A stretch of DNA of 7,414 bases from Verrucomicrobia bacterium UBA3750 (GTDB lineage Bacteria > Verrucomicrobiota > Kiritimatiellia > RFP12 > UBA1067): assembly GCA_002371755.1 (NCBI GenBank), contig DFGM01000028.1, positions 1-7,414 of the forward strand. The letters run 5' to 3'. This document shows positions 1 to 6,266 of this stretch, in pieces (position 1 is the first letter of the stretch; each line of letters begins with the position of its first letter). The notes beneath the pieces were generated by a model. It made no database searches and was not told the DNA's origin. It saw only the letters and a list, made by a program, of their open reading frames with translations. A program made the translations under genes and the position numbers.

Positions 1-212
1 TACGTGCCGTCCGGAAACCAGAGCGTGCGATTGGGATTCGCCTCGATCAGGCGCTGAATCGCGTCGGCGGCATCTGTCTTGCCGTCCGCCGCCACATAAT
101 CCGTTACGACGACATACCCCATCCGCGCCGATGGCGTCGCATCGGCGCAAACGTCGACGGCGGCAAGCGCAATCACAGCGACGGCGATGTACAGAGCAGA
201 TAAACGTGTCAT
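1..212 (-). CDS. Secreted parallel beta-helix (pectate-lyase-like) protein, N-terminal part only
   Basis: Only the first 70 codons are in the window, and the gene continues beyond base 1. Residues 1-23 look like a Sec signal peptide: a positive start (MTR), a hydrophobic stretch rich in Ala, Val, Ile and Leu, and a likely cut after Val-Cys-Ala. There is no proper lipobox. Residues 38-70 read DYVAADGKTDAADAIQRLIE followed by a segment ending in WFPDGTY. This is the usual opening of pectate-lyase-3 or GH28-like right-handed beta-helix proteins, where an Asp-Gly-x-Thr-Asp-x-x-x-Ala-Ile-Gln helix caps the helix and a 'fPdGtY' strand forms the first rung. Catalytic residues lie outside the window, so lyase, hydrolase and pure binding roles remain open. 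The ATG at 212 is chosen because GGGAGA lies 8 bases upstream and the signal peptide begins there. It has its own promoter, so it may be transcribed apart from the LamG-repeat gene. Confidence 0.75.
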   Translation of the reverse strand, partial: MTRLSALYIAVAVIALAAVDVCADATPSARMGYVVVTDYVAADGKTDAADAIQRLIEANPNRTLWFPDGT

Positions 213-220
213 TTGCAGTC

Positions 221-226
221 TCTCCC
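221..226 (-). promoter_or_regulatory. Ribosome binding site of the beta-helix gene
   Basis: GGGAGA on the minus strand, 8 bases before the ATG at 212. It supports that ATG as the start. Confidence 0.6.
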
Positions 227-261
227 AAATGCAGTTTGAGAAATGTTTTCAACTGTCTTCT

Positions 262-270
262 ATTATACCA
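262..270 (-). promoter_or_regulatory. Extended -10 promoter for the beta-helix gene
   Basis: The minus strand reads TGGTATAAT, a perfect TATAAT preceded by the TGn extension. The hexamer 17 bases upstream (GCATCA) is a poor -35, as is common for extended -10 or activator-dependent promoters. The predicted transcription start is near 255, giving a leader of about 43 bases. The site lies in the gap between the LamG-repeat gene and the beta-helix gene. Confidence 0.6.
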
Positions 271-298
271 TAATCGCACACCAATGATGCAAACGGCT

Positions 299-317
299 GC
301 CCGATCAACAATCGGGC
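299..317 (-). other. Perfect 7-bp inverted repeat: operator or weak terminator
   Basis: GCCCGAT and ATCGGGC are separated by 5 bases. The repeat lies 30 bases past the stop of the LamG-repeat gene and about 44-62 bases upstream of the predicted start of the beta-helix transcript. As RNA it would form a GC-rich hairpin, but no T run follows it on either strand, so it is not a standard intrinsic terminator. Its place just upstream of a promoter with a weak -35 also suits a protein-binding site. A second, shorter dyad (CAGAC-T-GTCTG, 326-336) lies between it and the stop codon. The rest of the 213-346 gap shows no coding sequence. Confidence 0.4.
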
Positions 318-346
318 CACCATGTCAGACTGTCTGGTCAATGTTT

Positions 347-3300
347 TTACCTGACGATGATCATCAGGCCCGGGCGTGGGCCGCCCCATGTCAGGCGAAC
401 GGCGGCAGGAGACGTCCCCTCTTCGTAGGAATATGTCGTGCCTTCGTGCCATTTCTTGTTGACCCAGACTCCATTCAAGAGTTCTTCCGTCCAATATCCC
501 GCGACCGCCTTTGTGGCTCCGTCCTGGGAGACGGTTTGCGCCGTAAAGTTCCAGGATCCCTCGACCTTGTACGCGCCCGTCTCGGTCTGCGTTCCGCCGC
601 CCGCGACGACAAAAACGTTCGTCGTGGCCAGTTCGCCGAAGTAGCGGGCGCTATCGACATTGCGGTTCCAAACCACCTCGTCGTCCGTAAGGACACGGTC
701 GTAGAAACGGTAGTTCTTGATCGTCCCCTTGAAAAGTCCGTCCTTACTCGGATAGTAACCGCCGATGCTGTAGCCGTTGGACAACGTATATATGGTGGGT
801 CTTGTTGCTGTCGAGACGGCATGGCCGTAGGGAATGCCCCAATTTTCAGAGGATGCCGTCCATGGCGCTGTCGTGCCGGCAAACATGACGCCATTCGTCT
901 TGTCAAGCATTGCCGTAGCATACGAGAAATGCTCCGTGCCAGATGAAGCGCAAATCGATGGACGCCCAGCTGTCGGACCCTGGCAGACAAGATAGAATGT
1001 GTTGGCGATATTGTTGAAAACACTGTTGCGGATGCCGACCGAATAGTTATCCCATTTGTCGGCATTATAGCCGCACATAACGTAACCGATGCCGTTCTGG
1101 TCGTTGGCCGTGGCATCCACAAGCGTCTGGATGGCGTAGCGCGTAGGCGCGACAAACTGAGACCACTCGTGGAAAACGGCGTTCTTCGAGAACACGAAAC
1201 CATCGTCTGTCCACGAGCCCGCCGAGCCGTTCGCAGACCATGCCGAATTGGCGAGAGAATAGCGCGTCAGATCGTATGCACTTCCTCCGGAGCCGAGGTT
1301 CGCCCATTTAGTCGCAGACGAATCGTGACTGGTGGATGCACCGACATTGCGGATGCCGTCGTAGTTGACGACAAGGCCATCGGCCACATAGTCCTGCACA
1401 TCGTAGTCGGCGGCGGTTCGCAAGCCATGCGTAGCCTTCCACTGCCATGTGAGACGGACAAGCCCGGCATCAGTCGAGTACGCATACGACGCACCCGTGT
1501 AAGCGACAGGCGCGCTCCACTCGCCGCCGTTCCACGTTTCTATCGTGTATCCGGCCGGTTCGTAGGTGATGCCGCGATCCGTCACGCTTGCAGGAGCGGT
1601 GAATGTGTAGGAGCCGGAGACCTGCCAAGGGCCTTCGCTTTCGTTGCCGTGCAGAAACGCGCGGGTCGAGGCCACGACAACGTTCGTGACAGATGGACGA
1701 TGGAAGAATCTCCACTCGTCAACCTTGCGGTTCTGCTCCATCTCGGCGGTCGTGAGAATCTTGTCAGGATAGAAACGTATGCTCTTAATCTTGCCGACAA
1801 GCGAACCATCCGCGGCACCATATCCGCCGATTCGGAAATCGTTGAGGGTGTAGCTCTTGAGCTCTTCGTCGAACGTGCGGAACCCAGCCGTGTAGTCCCC
1901 AGATGTCGGCGCAGTCGTTCCGTCGAACGTGGCCTGCGACCTGTTGGCACCGTCAAGTATCGTCGTCGCATAGTCGTAACGATACGATGAATGGGAGAAA
2001 CGCGGCTGACCGTCCCTGTCTTTCTCCTGCACGTTGGCATAGCAGAAGTTGCCGTATTTGCTGAACACCATGGAAAACTTGTTGTACGACCCGGAATAGA
2101 TGTTCAGGTAGCCGTCAATCTGTCCACCGGCAATACTGGCATCGACAAGCGTCTGCATCGTGAAAGTGGTCGGGAGCGTATAGGGCACAGACAAGAACTT
2201 GTATACGCTATTCCCCCTGAACACGTAGCCGTCCACATCCCACTCGCCCTGGTCGCCGTTCCGCCACTTGTAGGGCGTGAGGTCACGTGCAGAGCCGCTA
2301 GTGCCGAGGTTGGCCCATGTCGTTGTGTTCGGATTGTGCTCGGCGGTCGCGCCGACATTTCGTATGCCGTCGTAGTGCCATTCCAAACCATCCTGAACAT
2401 AGTCCTCGATATCGTAAACAACGAGATACCCTTCGCCTTCGGGGCGCACATACTGCCAAGTGAGGCGGACTTTCGCCGCGTTGCCTGAGATGGTGCAAGT
2501 GTCGCCCGAATGCGAGCTTGCCGAACTCCAGTCTGAACCATCCCATGTTTCCAGCTTGTATCCGTTCAAGACATAGCGACGGCCCTTCACGGTGCGCGAA
2601 GCGAGTGCGGTGAAGGTGTAGCCTTCCGCGTCAAGCGCGAAGTGGTCGTCCGCCACACCGTCAATGTTTACGGCAACGACAACGTTCGTCACGGGAATCG
2701 CGGCACGGCGGCCAAAGTAGCGAGCCTCGTCCACCACGCGGTTCCATGCCACCTGTTCGTCGGGAAGGCAACGATTGTAGAGTCGGAAATTCTTGATAGC
2801 GCCATTGAAGAGTTCGTCCGTGCGAGGATAATGTCCACCTATGCTAATGCCATTTTCGCGAGTGTACGGACCAGCGACCAAATCCGACCTGTAACTTCCG
2901 TCAGTTGCGTTCCAAGGAGCCGTCGTTCCAGGGAACATGACACCCTGCGTTTCATTGTGGATGATCGTCGCGTATGAGAAATGGGCCGTTCCTGAACTCG
3001 TGCTGAAATACGGACGGTTGCCGCAAACGAGATAGCATGCATTATTGCCCGTGCCGCCGCCGCTTGCACGGATGCCAACGCAGCAGGCTGCCCAGTTGCC
3101 GGCGTTGTAGTCGCACATAATATATCCAATGCCATTCTGGTCGTTCGCCGTCGCATCTACGAGCGACTGGATCGTGTACTTCGTGGGGATGGTCAACGAT
3201 GCCATCTCATGGAATATCGCGTCCTTGCCAAACAAGAATCCGTTGGCCGTCCATGCCCCCTTCGATGCATCATTGTTCCATGCCGACTCCGTCGCCTCAT

Positions 3301-3568
3301 ACGAATTATTCTTGGTGCCATTGGTGCTGTAGCGCGTCATGTCGTAATCGCTTCCCCCCGAACCGCAGTTCACCCACGTCATGGCACTGGAATCGTGCGG
3401 GGCGTTCGGGCCGGCATTGCGAATGCCGTCGTAGTTCAGAACCAACCCATCCTGCACGTAGTCGCCTACGTCGAACGCCTTGAAGTCGGGATTGTCCCAG
3501 TACTTCACGCCAGCATGGCTCACGGCAGCAACCGCCGCCGCGCATGTCATTAGTAGTAGTCTTTTCAT
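347..3568 (-). CDS. Secreted protein with three LamG-like repeat units (putative glycan-binding surface protein)
   Basis: This is a 1073-residue exported protein with no recognisable catalytic domain. Residues 1-19 are a Sec signal peptide (MKRLLL start, cut after AVSHA). Three composite units follow. Each has a LamG/concanavalin-A-like beta-sandwich of roughly 235-250 residues (about 36-286, 389-623 and 726-978) opening with DYV-x-DGL-x(3)-YDGIRN-x-G. Each LamG ends in an NR-x-VD helix, then comes a module of about 80 residues (294-371, 628-708, 983-1061) that starts TNVxV and ends VRLTW. The protein stops shortly after the last module, with no sorting, PEP-CTERM or secretion-system tail. 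LamG domains usually bind glycans or proteins, so a role in holding substrate or cell surface is inferred. The ATG at 3568 is preferred over an upstream in-frame ATG at 3649 because the signal peptide begins there and AGGAGG lies 10 bases upstream. The rhamnosidase gene ends 44 bases upstream on the same strand, so the two are probably cotranscribed. Confidence 0.85.
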   Translation of the reverse strand: MKRLLLMTCAAAVAAVSHAGVKYWDNPDFKAFDVGDYVQDGLVLNYDGIRNAGPNAPHDSSAMTWVNCGSGGSDYDMTRYSTNGTKNNSYEATESAWNNDASKGAWTANGFLFGKDAIFHEMASLTIPTKYTIQSLVDATANDQNGIGYIMCDYNAGNWAACCVGIRASGGGTGNNACYLVCGNRPYFSTSSGTAHFSYATIIHNETQGVMFPGTTAPWNATDGSYRSDLVAGPYTRENGISIGGHYPRTDELFNGAIKNFRLYNRCLPDEQVAWNRVVDEARYFGRRAAIPVTNVVVAVNIDGVADDHFALDAEGYTFTALASRTVKGRRYVLNGYKLETWDGSDWSSASSHSGDTCTISGNAAKVRLTWQYVRPEGEGYLVVYDIEDYVQDGLEWHYDGIRNVGATAEHNPNTTTWANLGTSGSARDLTPYKWRNGDQGEWDVDGYVFRGNSVYKFLSVPYTLPTTFTMQTLVDASIAGGQIDGYLNIYSGSYNKFSMVFSKYGNFCYANVQEKDRDGQPRFSHSSYRYDYATTILDGANRSQATFDGTTAPTSGDYTAGFRTFDEELKSYTLNDFRIGGYGAADGSLVGKIKSIRFYPDKILTTAEMEQNRKVDEWRFFHRPSVTNVVVASTRAFLHGNESEGPWQVSGSYTFTAPASVTDRGITYEPAGYTIETWNGGEWSAPVAYTGASYAYSTDAGLVRLTWQWKATHGLRTAADYDVQDYVADGLVVNYDGIRNVGASTSHDSSATKWANLGSGGSAYDLTRYSLANSAWSANGSAGSWTDDGFVFSKNAVFHEWSQFVAPTRYAIQTLVDATANDQNGIGYVMCGYNADKWDNYSVGIRNSVFNNIANTFYLVCQGPTAGRPSICASSGTEHFSYATAMLDKTNGVMFAGTTAPWTASSENWGIPYGHAVSTATRPTIYTLSNGYSIGGYYPSKDGLFKGTIKNYRFYDRVLTDDEVVWNRNVDSARYFGELATTNVFVVAGGGTQTETGAYKVEGSWNFTAQTVSQDGATKAVAGYWTEELLNGVWVNKKWHEGTTYSYEEGTSPAAVRLTWGGPRPGLMIIVR
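386..1393 (-). repeat. Internal repeat unit 3 (LamG-like plus VRLTW module)
   Basis: Third copy within the LamG-repeat protein, residues 726-1061. It closely resembles unit 1: both carry the segment LVDATANDQNGIGY, followed by -MC-x-YNA, later HFSYAT, GVMF-x-GTTAPW, SIGG-x-YP and ARYFG. Its final module is longer and more diverged than the others, with Trp-rich WTEELLNGVWVNKKW in place of ETW-x-G-x-WS. Confidence 0.8.
1445..2404 (-). repeat. Internal repeat unit 2 (LamG-like plus VRLTW module), diverged copy
   Basis: Middle copy, residues 389-708. It keeps the frame motifs (DYVQDGL, YDGIRNVG, TTW-x-NLG, FDGTTAP, IGGYG, NR-x-VD, VTNVVVA, VRLTWQW). It lacks the ATANDQNGIGY and ARYFG segments shared by units 1 and 3, having IAGGQIDGY and EWRFFH at those places. 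Confidence 0.8.
2456..3463 (-). repeat. Internal repeat unit 1 (LamG-like plus VRLTW module)
   Basis: First copy, residues 36-371, directly after the signal peptide and a short linker (GVKYWDNPDFKAFDVG). It is most like unit 3. Its LamG part is rich in Cys around residues 152-182 (a MC pair context, an adjacent Cys-Cys and a LVCG motif), more than in the other units. Confidence 0.8.
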
Positions 3569-3578
3569 TTTGCCTTTT

Positions 3579-3584
3579 CCTCCT
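3579..3584 (-). promoter_or_regulatory. Ribosome binding site of the LamG-repeat gene
   Basis: AGGAGG on the minus strand, 10 bases before the ATG at 3568. It is a near-ideal Shine-Dalgarno sequence and decides the start against the in-frame ATG at 3649, which lies inside the end of the rhamnosidase gene. The 44-base gap between the two genes shows no promoter or terminator, which supports one transcript. Confidence 0.75.
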
Positions 3585-3612
3585 TGTTTGGAAGTTGGTT
3601 TACGTTTACACA

Positions 3613-6138
3613 TCATTTGCTTACGACCTTGTTTAATCCGTGATTCCATTTGCGACTCTTGCCGCCGATTACAACGTCCGCCTCAATTCCGTCCGGCACG
3701 AAGAACGTGTAATCAACCGCACCATCTTCAAGGTATCTCCATGAACTGCGGATTACGCCCTTTCTGGTACGATATGTTGCGTCAATGCTGCCAAGCCTCT
3801 TGTCGGGTATCGGCGCAAGCGTGAAAGACTTGTCGAAGCCTCCGTCCTTGCCGGGGCGCAGGCCAGCCGCCGTGCCGCATATCCAGTCAAGAACCGCACC
3901 GTAGGCATAGTGGTTGAAACTGTTCATGCCCACCGGGCCGAAGCCTTTCTCCTTCGTGTAGCTGTTCCAGCGCTCCCAGATCGTGGTCGCGCCTTGGTCA
4001 ACTGAATACAGCCAGCTCGGGAACTTGTGCTGGAGCAGAAGAGAATAGGCTACGTCGGGGCGTCCGACGTCGTAAGTCAGCGTGTCCATCAGGATGGACG
4101 TGCCGAGGAAACCCGTCTGAAGGCATCCGCCATGATCCTCGATGTTCTTCAGGAGCTGCGCAATCGCCTCCTTCTTGACTTCGGGGTTGTCGTAGAAACC
4201 GAAGCGCAGGGCGAACAGATGGGGTGTCTGCATGTCGCGCAGAAACGCGGGAAGCCGTCCGCCGTCCTTGAAGAACTCGGCCTTGACGTATCCGTGCGCC
4301 TCTGCCGCCATCTTCTCGTACTTAGCCACGTCGTCAGCCTTGCCGAGAATCCTCGCCATCTCAGCCATCCTCTCTGCGTTCCAGCACCAGTAGCATCCGG
4401 CAAGATAATCCCAATAGACGGCGGTTTCTGGCAGAAGCTTCTTGTCGGAGTTCCATCCGCGTCTAGAGGAGGATTCGTATTTCTCGAACGACACCCAGTC
4501 GCCCCACTGGTAGTTGCCGTCCGACGCTTCCGCCGTCCTGTATTTGGTCGTCTGCTGGAAGTCTACGAACTTGACCATAGCGTCCCAGTTCTTCTCCACG
4601 ATGGATTTGTCGCCCGTCATCTTCCACGACGTCCACGGCACGATGATACCAGCATCAGCCCAGCCGAATCGCCCGCGTCCGCAAGAGTACCAGCGCATCG
4701 CCGGCGCCACGCCAGGAAACCTTCCGCGTCCGTCTTGGCTCGCGCTGTCGCGCATGTCCGTCATCCATTTAGTCAGGAATCCGTACACGTCTGCGTTGCG
4801 GTATGCGGCGGCGGCGAAAACCTGCGTGTCCGCCGTCCACCCCATGCGCTCGTCTCGTTGCGGACAGTCCGTGGGAATTGAGAGGTAGTTGGAGTATTGC
4901 CCCCACCTGATGTTGGAGATCAATTGGTTGACCGAAACGTTGCCGGTCGAGACAGTGCCGCGCTCCATTGATTTTGCAATGGAGGTTACGGGGATGGAAT
5001 GTACAGACTTGATGGTCACGTCTTCGGTGGCGGTGATTTCCGCGTAGCGGTAGCCCATGAATGTAAACGTCGGCAGATAGCGTTCGTCACCATCGCCCCT
5101 GAAGATGTATTTGACCTCTGCGCCTTTGTCCCTGATTGTCCTGAAGTTCTCACGGTAGATTGAACCTGCTGGGCCGTCGTTGCCGCGTGACCGCTCGCCG
5201 TTCGCGTCGTTCAGCATCTCAGCGCCTCTGAACCTGAGAGCAGTCCCGGCTTTCGCCGTCGCAACCAATTCGGGAATCGCCGCAGCGTTCTGCCCAAAGT
5301 CCACGACCAGCGTCTCGCCCGCGCCTATCCGCATCTGCTCGCCGGAGCGGAATGTACCCGTCTTCCTAACGCACCCGAACACGTCCTTGTCCGACCCCTC
5401 GACTCCACTGTACTTGTAGGCCGTGACAGGATTGAGTGCGAGGTCGCGGCGAAGCGAAACACCTGGCCCCTCCGCCTTCGTCGTCGTCCCCATGAAATTC
5501 GTGTTGACCTCGGCGGGCGCACTTCCGGCACACTTCTCCGCGCACTGGCAAATGCGCCCGTCATACGTCTCGCCTTCGAAAATTCCGGCGACGAGAAAAG
5601 GAGTGTCGAAGGACGCGCACCACGTGGCATCGGTGGCGAGACAGACTGTGTTTCCACTCGTCTCCATCATTTCTACCTTTGCGGCAAAGGCTGGCTTTAC
5701 ATCGCAACGACCACCAAGATGATCAGAGAACCACGATGCCGCAACAAATGCGGAAACAACGTTATGCGCACCATTCTCTTTATTCCAAAGTCCGGTTACG
5801 TCGTATGTCAGGTACGCACGACGACGCCTTGTATCTGTAGCACCGGCCCGAAGGTAATCGGAGCGGTTGCCGTCCTCTGCGGACGAAACAAGCGTTCCGT
5901 TCACGTAGAGTTCGTAGCAGCCGAGCGCGGCGGCGGAAATCTCCACCTTTGCCACATCGCTTTCGTTTGCAAAGGTCTTGGCAAAGGCGGCGACCTGTGG
6001 ACCGCCTTTTGCCTCCGACTTCCATTCTCCGCACGGGGATATAAACGTGAACCGGCTTTCGGGACAATCTGCGAACAAGACCGACAATGGACTAAGCACA
6101 GCCGCCGCAGCCCCTATCAACAACAGTAGTTTTTTCAT
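3613..6138 (-). CDS. Secreted alpha-L-rhamnosidase, GH78 family
   Basis: An 841-residue enzyme predicted to hydrolyse terminal alpha-L-rhamnose from rhamnose-containing glycans or glycosides. Residues 1-23 form a Sec signal peptide (MKKLLLL, cut after LFA). The Cys two residues on is not in a lipobox. Residues about 70-235 match the N-terminal rhamnosidase beta-domain, with YELYVNG, a 'RAYLTYDVT' strand and EGETYDGR. Residues about 255-385 form the second beta-domain (VVDFGQN, RGAE, FTFMGYRYAEI). Residues about 395-755 form the (alpha/alpha)6 barrel. DCPQRDERMGWTAD (424-437) holds the expected general acid Glu430, and TTIWERW (718-724) the general base Glu722, by analogy with characterised GH78 enzymes. 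A C-terminal beta-domain follows (FTLAPIPDKRLGSIDA onward). Length and domain order are normal for the family, and I see no frameshift. The ATG at 6138 has AAGG about 9 bases upstream. It is divergent from the regulator and is the first gene of the probable operon with the LamG-repeat protein. Confidence 0.95.
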   Translation of the reverse strand: MKKLLLLIGAAAAVLSPLSVLFADCPESRFTFISPCGEWKSEAKGGPQVAAFAKTFANESDVAKVEISAAALGCYELYVNGTLVSSAEDGNRSDYLRAGATDTRRRRAYLTYDVTGLWNKENGAHNVVSAFVAASWFSDHLGGRCDVKPAFAAKVEMMETSGNTVCLATDATWCASFDTPFLVAGIFEGETYDGRICQCAEKCAGSAPAEVNTNFMGTTTKAEGPGVSLRRDLALNPVTAYKYSGVEGSDKDVFGCVRKTGTFRSGEQMRIGAGETLVVDFGQNAAAIPELVATAKAGTALRFRGAEMLNDANGERSRGNDGPAGSIYRENFRTIRDKGAEVKYIFRGDGDERYLPTFTFMGYRYAEITATEDVTIKSVHSIPVTSIAKSMERGTVSTGNVSVNQLISNIRWGQYSNYLSIPTDCPQRDERMGWTADTQVFAAAAYRNADVYGFLTKWMTDMRDSASQDGRGRFPGVAPAMRWYSCGRGRFGWADAGIIVPWTSWKMTGDKSIVEKNWDAMVKFVDFQQTTKYRTAEASDGNYQWGDWVSFEKYESSSRRGWNSDKKLLPETAVYWDYLAGCYWCWNAERMAEMARILGKADDVAKYEKMAAEAHGYVKAEFFKDGGRLPAFLRDMQTPHLFALRFGFYDNPEVKKEAIAQLLKNIEDHGGCLQTGFLGTSILMDTLTYDVGRPDVAYSLLLQHKFPSWLYSVDQGATTIWERWNSYTKEKGFGPVGMNSFNHYAYGAVLDWICGTAAGLRPGKDGGFDKSFTLAPIPDKRLGSIDATYRTRKGVIRSSWRYLEDGAVDYTFFVPDGIEADVVIGGKSRKWNHGLNKVVSK

Positions 6139-6154
6139 GGTTGCTACCTTTTAC

Positions 6155-6170
6155 TTGGTTGATGTGCCAA
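6155..6170. promoter_or_regulatory. Candidate operator at the rhamnosidase transcription start
   Basis: Imperfect 16-bp dyad TTGG-N3-AT-N3-CCAA. It touches the -10 of the leftward promoter and covers its predicted start near 6163, a position suited to repression. The symmetry covers 10 of 16 bases, so chance is possible. Confidence 0.3.
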
Positions 6171-6199
6171 TTATATCAGAAGCGCCGTTTCCAACGCAA
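6170..6199 (-). promoter_or_regulatory. Promoter of the rhamnosidase / LamG-repeat operon
   Basis: The minus strand carries TATAAT (6175-6170) with the TGA extension just upstream (6178-6176). A partial -35, TTGCGT (6199-6194), sits at an 18-base spacing. The predicted start is near 6163, giving a leader of about 25 bases before the ATG at 6138. Confidence 0.6.
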
Positions 6200-6241
6200 T
6201 GGCAAGAGTCATATTTTCTGCAACCGCCATGTCCTATTCCG

Positions 6242-6264
6242 CGCAATATATGATATACTATGCG
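6242..6264. promoter_or_regulatory. Candidate autoregulatory operator over the regulator promoter
   Basis: A 23-bp dyad, CGCA-N3-TAT-N3-ATA-N3-TGCG, covers the -10 of the rightward promoter and ends two bases before the regulator ATG. A protein bound here would block the regulator's own promoter. The CGCAAT at its left edge also occurs at 6195-6200, over the -35 of the opposite promoter, 47 bases away. Binding by the adjacent regulator is inferred. Confidence 0.35.
6251..6259 (+). promoter_or_regulatory. Extended -10 promoter of the regulator gene, probably leaderless
   Basis: TGATATACT: TATACT at 6254-6259 with the TGA extension directly upstream. No convincing -35 is seen at 16-18 bases. 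The predicted start falls at about 6265-6267, on or next to the ATG at 6267. Confidence 0.5.
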
Positions 6265-6266
6265 AC

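Noticed and set aside
131..946. Long open frame on the plus strand (271 codons).
   Set aside because: It runs across the start of the beta-helix gene, the intergenic promoter and the end of the LamG-repeat gene on the other strand. The product is Arg-rich and low in recognisable structure, with no ribosome site. It is a by-product of GC-rich coding on the opposite strand.
1169..1990. Long open frame on the plus strand (273 codons).
   Set aside because: Fully antisense to the LamG-repeat gene, whose domain repeats prove the minus frame is coding. The product is Arg/Val-rich with no motif.
386..3463. Whether the tandem repeats form a CRISPR array or a DNA-level satellite.
   Set aside because: The repeats are about 1 kb protein domain units, diverged at the DNA level. 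There are no short identical repeats with unique spacers.
3569..3649. N-terminal extension of the LamG-repeat protein to an upstream ATG at 3649.
   Set aside because: It would put 27 Lys/Arg-rich residues before the signal peptide and overlap the end of the rhamnosidase gene. AGGAGG is correctly placed for the ATG at 3568 instead.
4027..4881. Long open frame on the plus strand (284 codons) antisense to the rhamnosidase.
   Set aside because: The minus-strand frame contains the GH78 catalytic motifs. The plus product shows no domain and no ribosome site.
3682..6072. Possible lipoprotein anchoring of the rhamnosidase (Cys soon after the signal peptide).
   Set aside because: The residues before Cys are Phe-Ala-Asp. 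Asp at -1 does not fit a lipobox, so ordinary signal peptidase cleavage after LFA is more likely.
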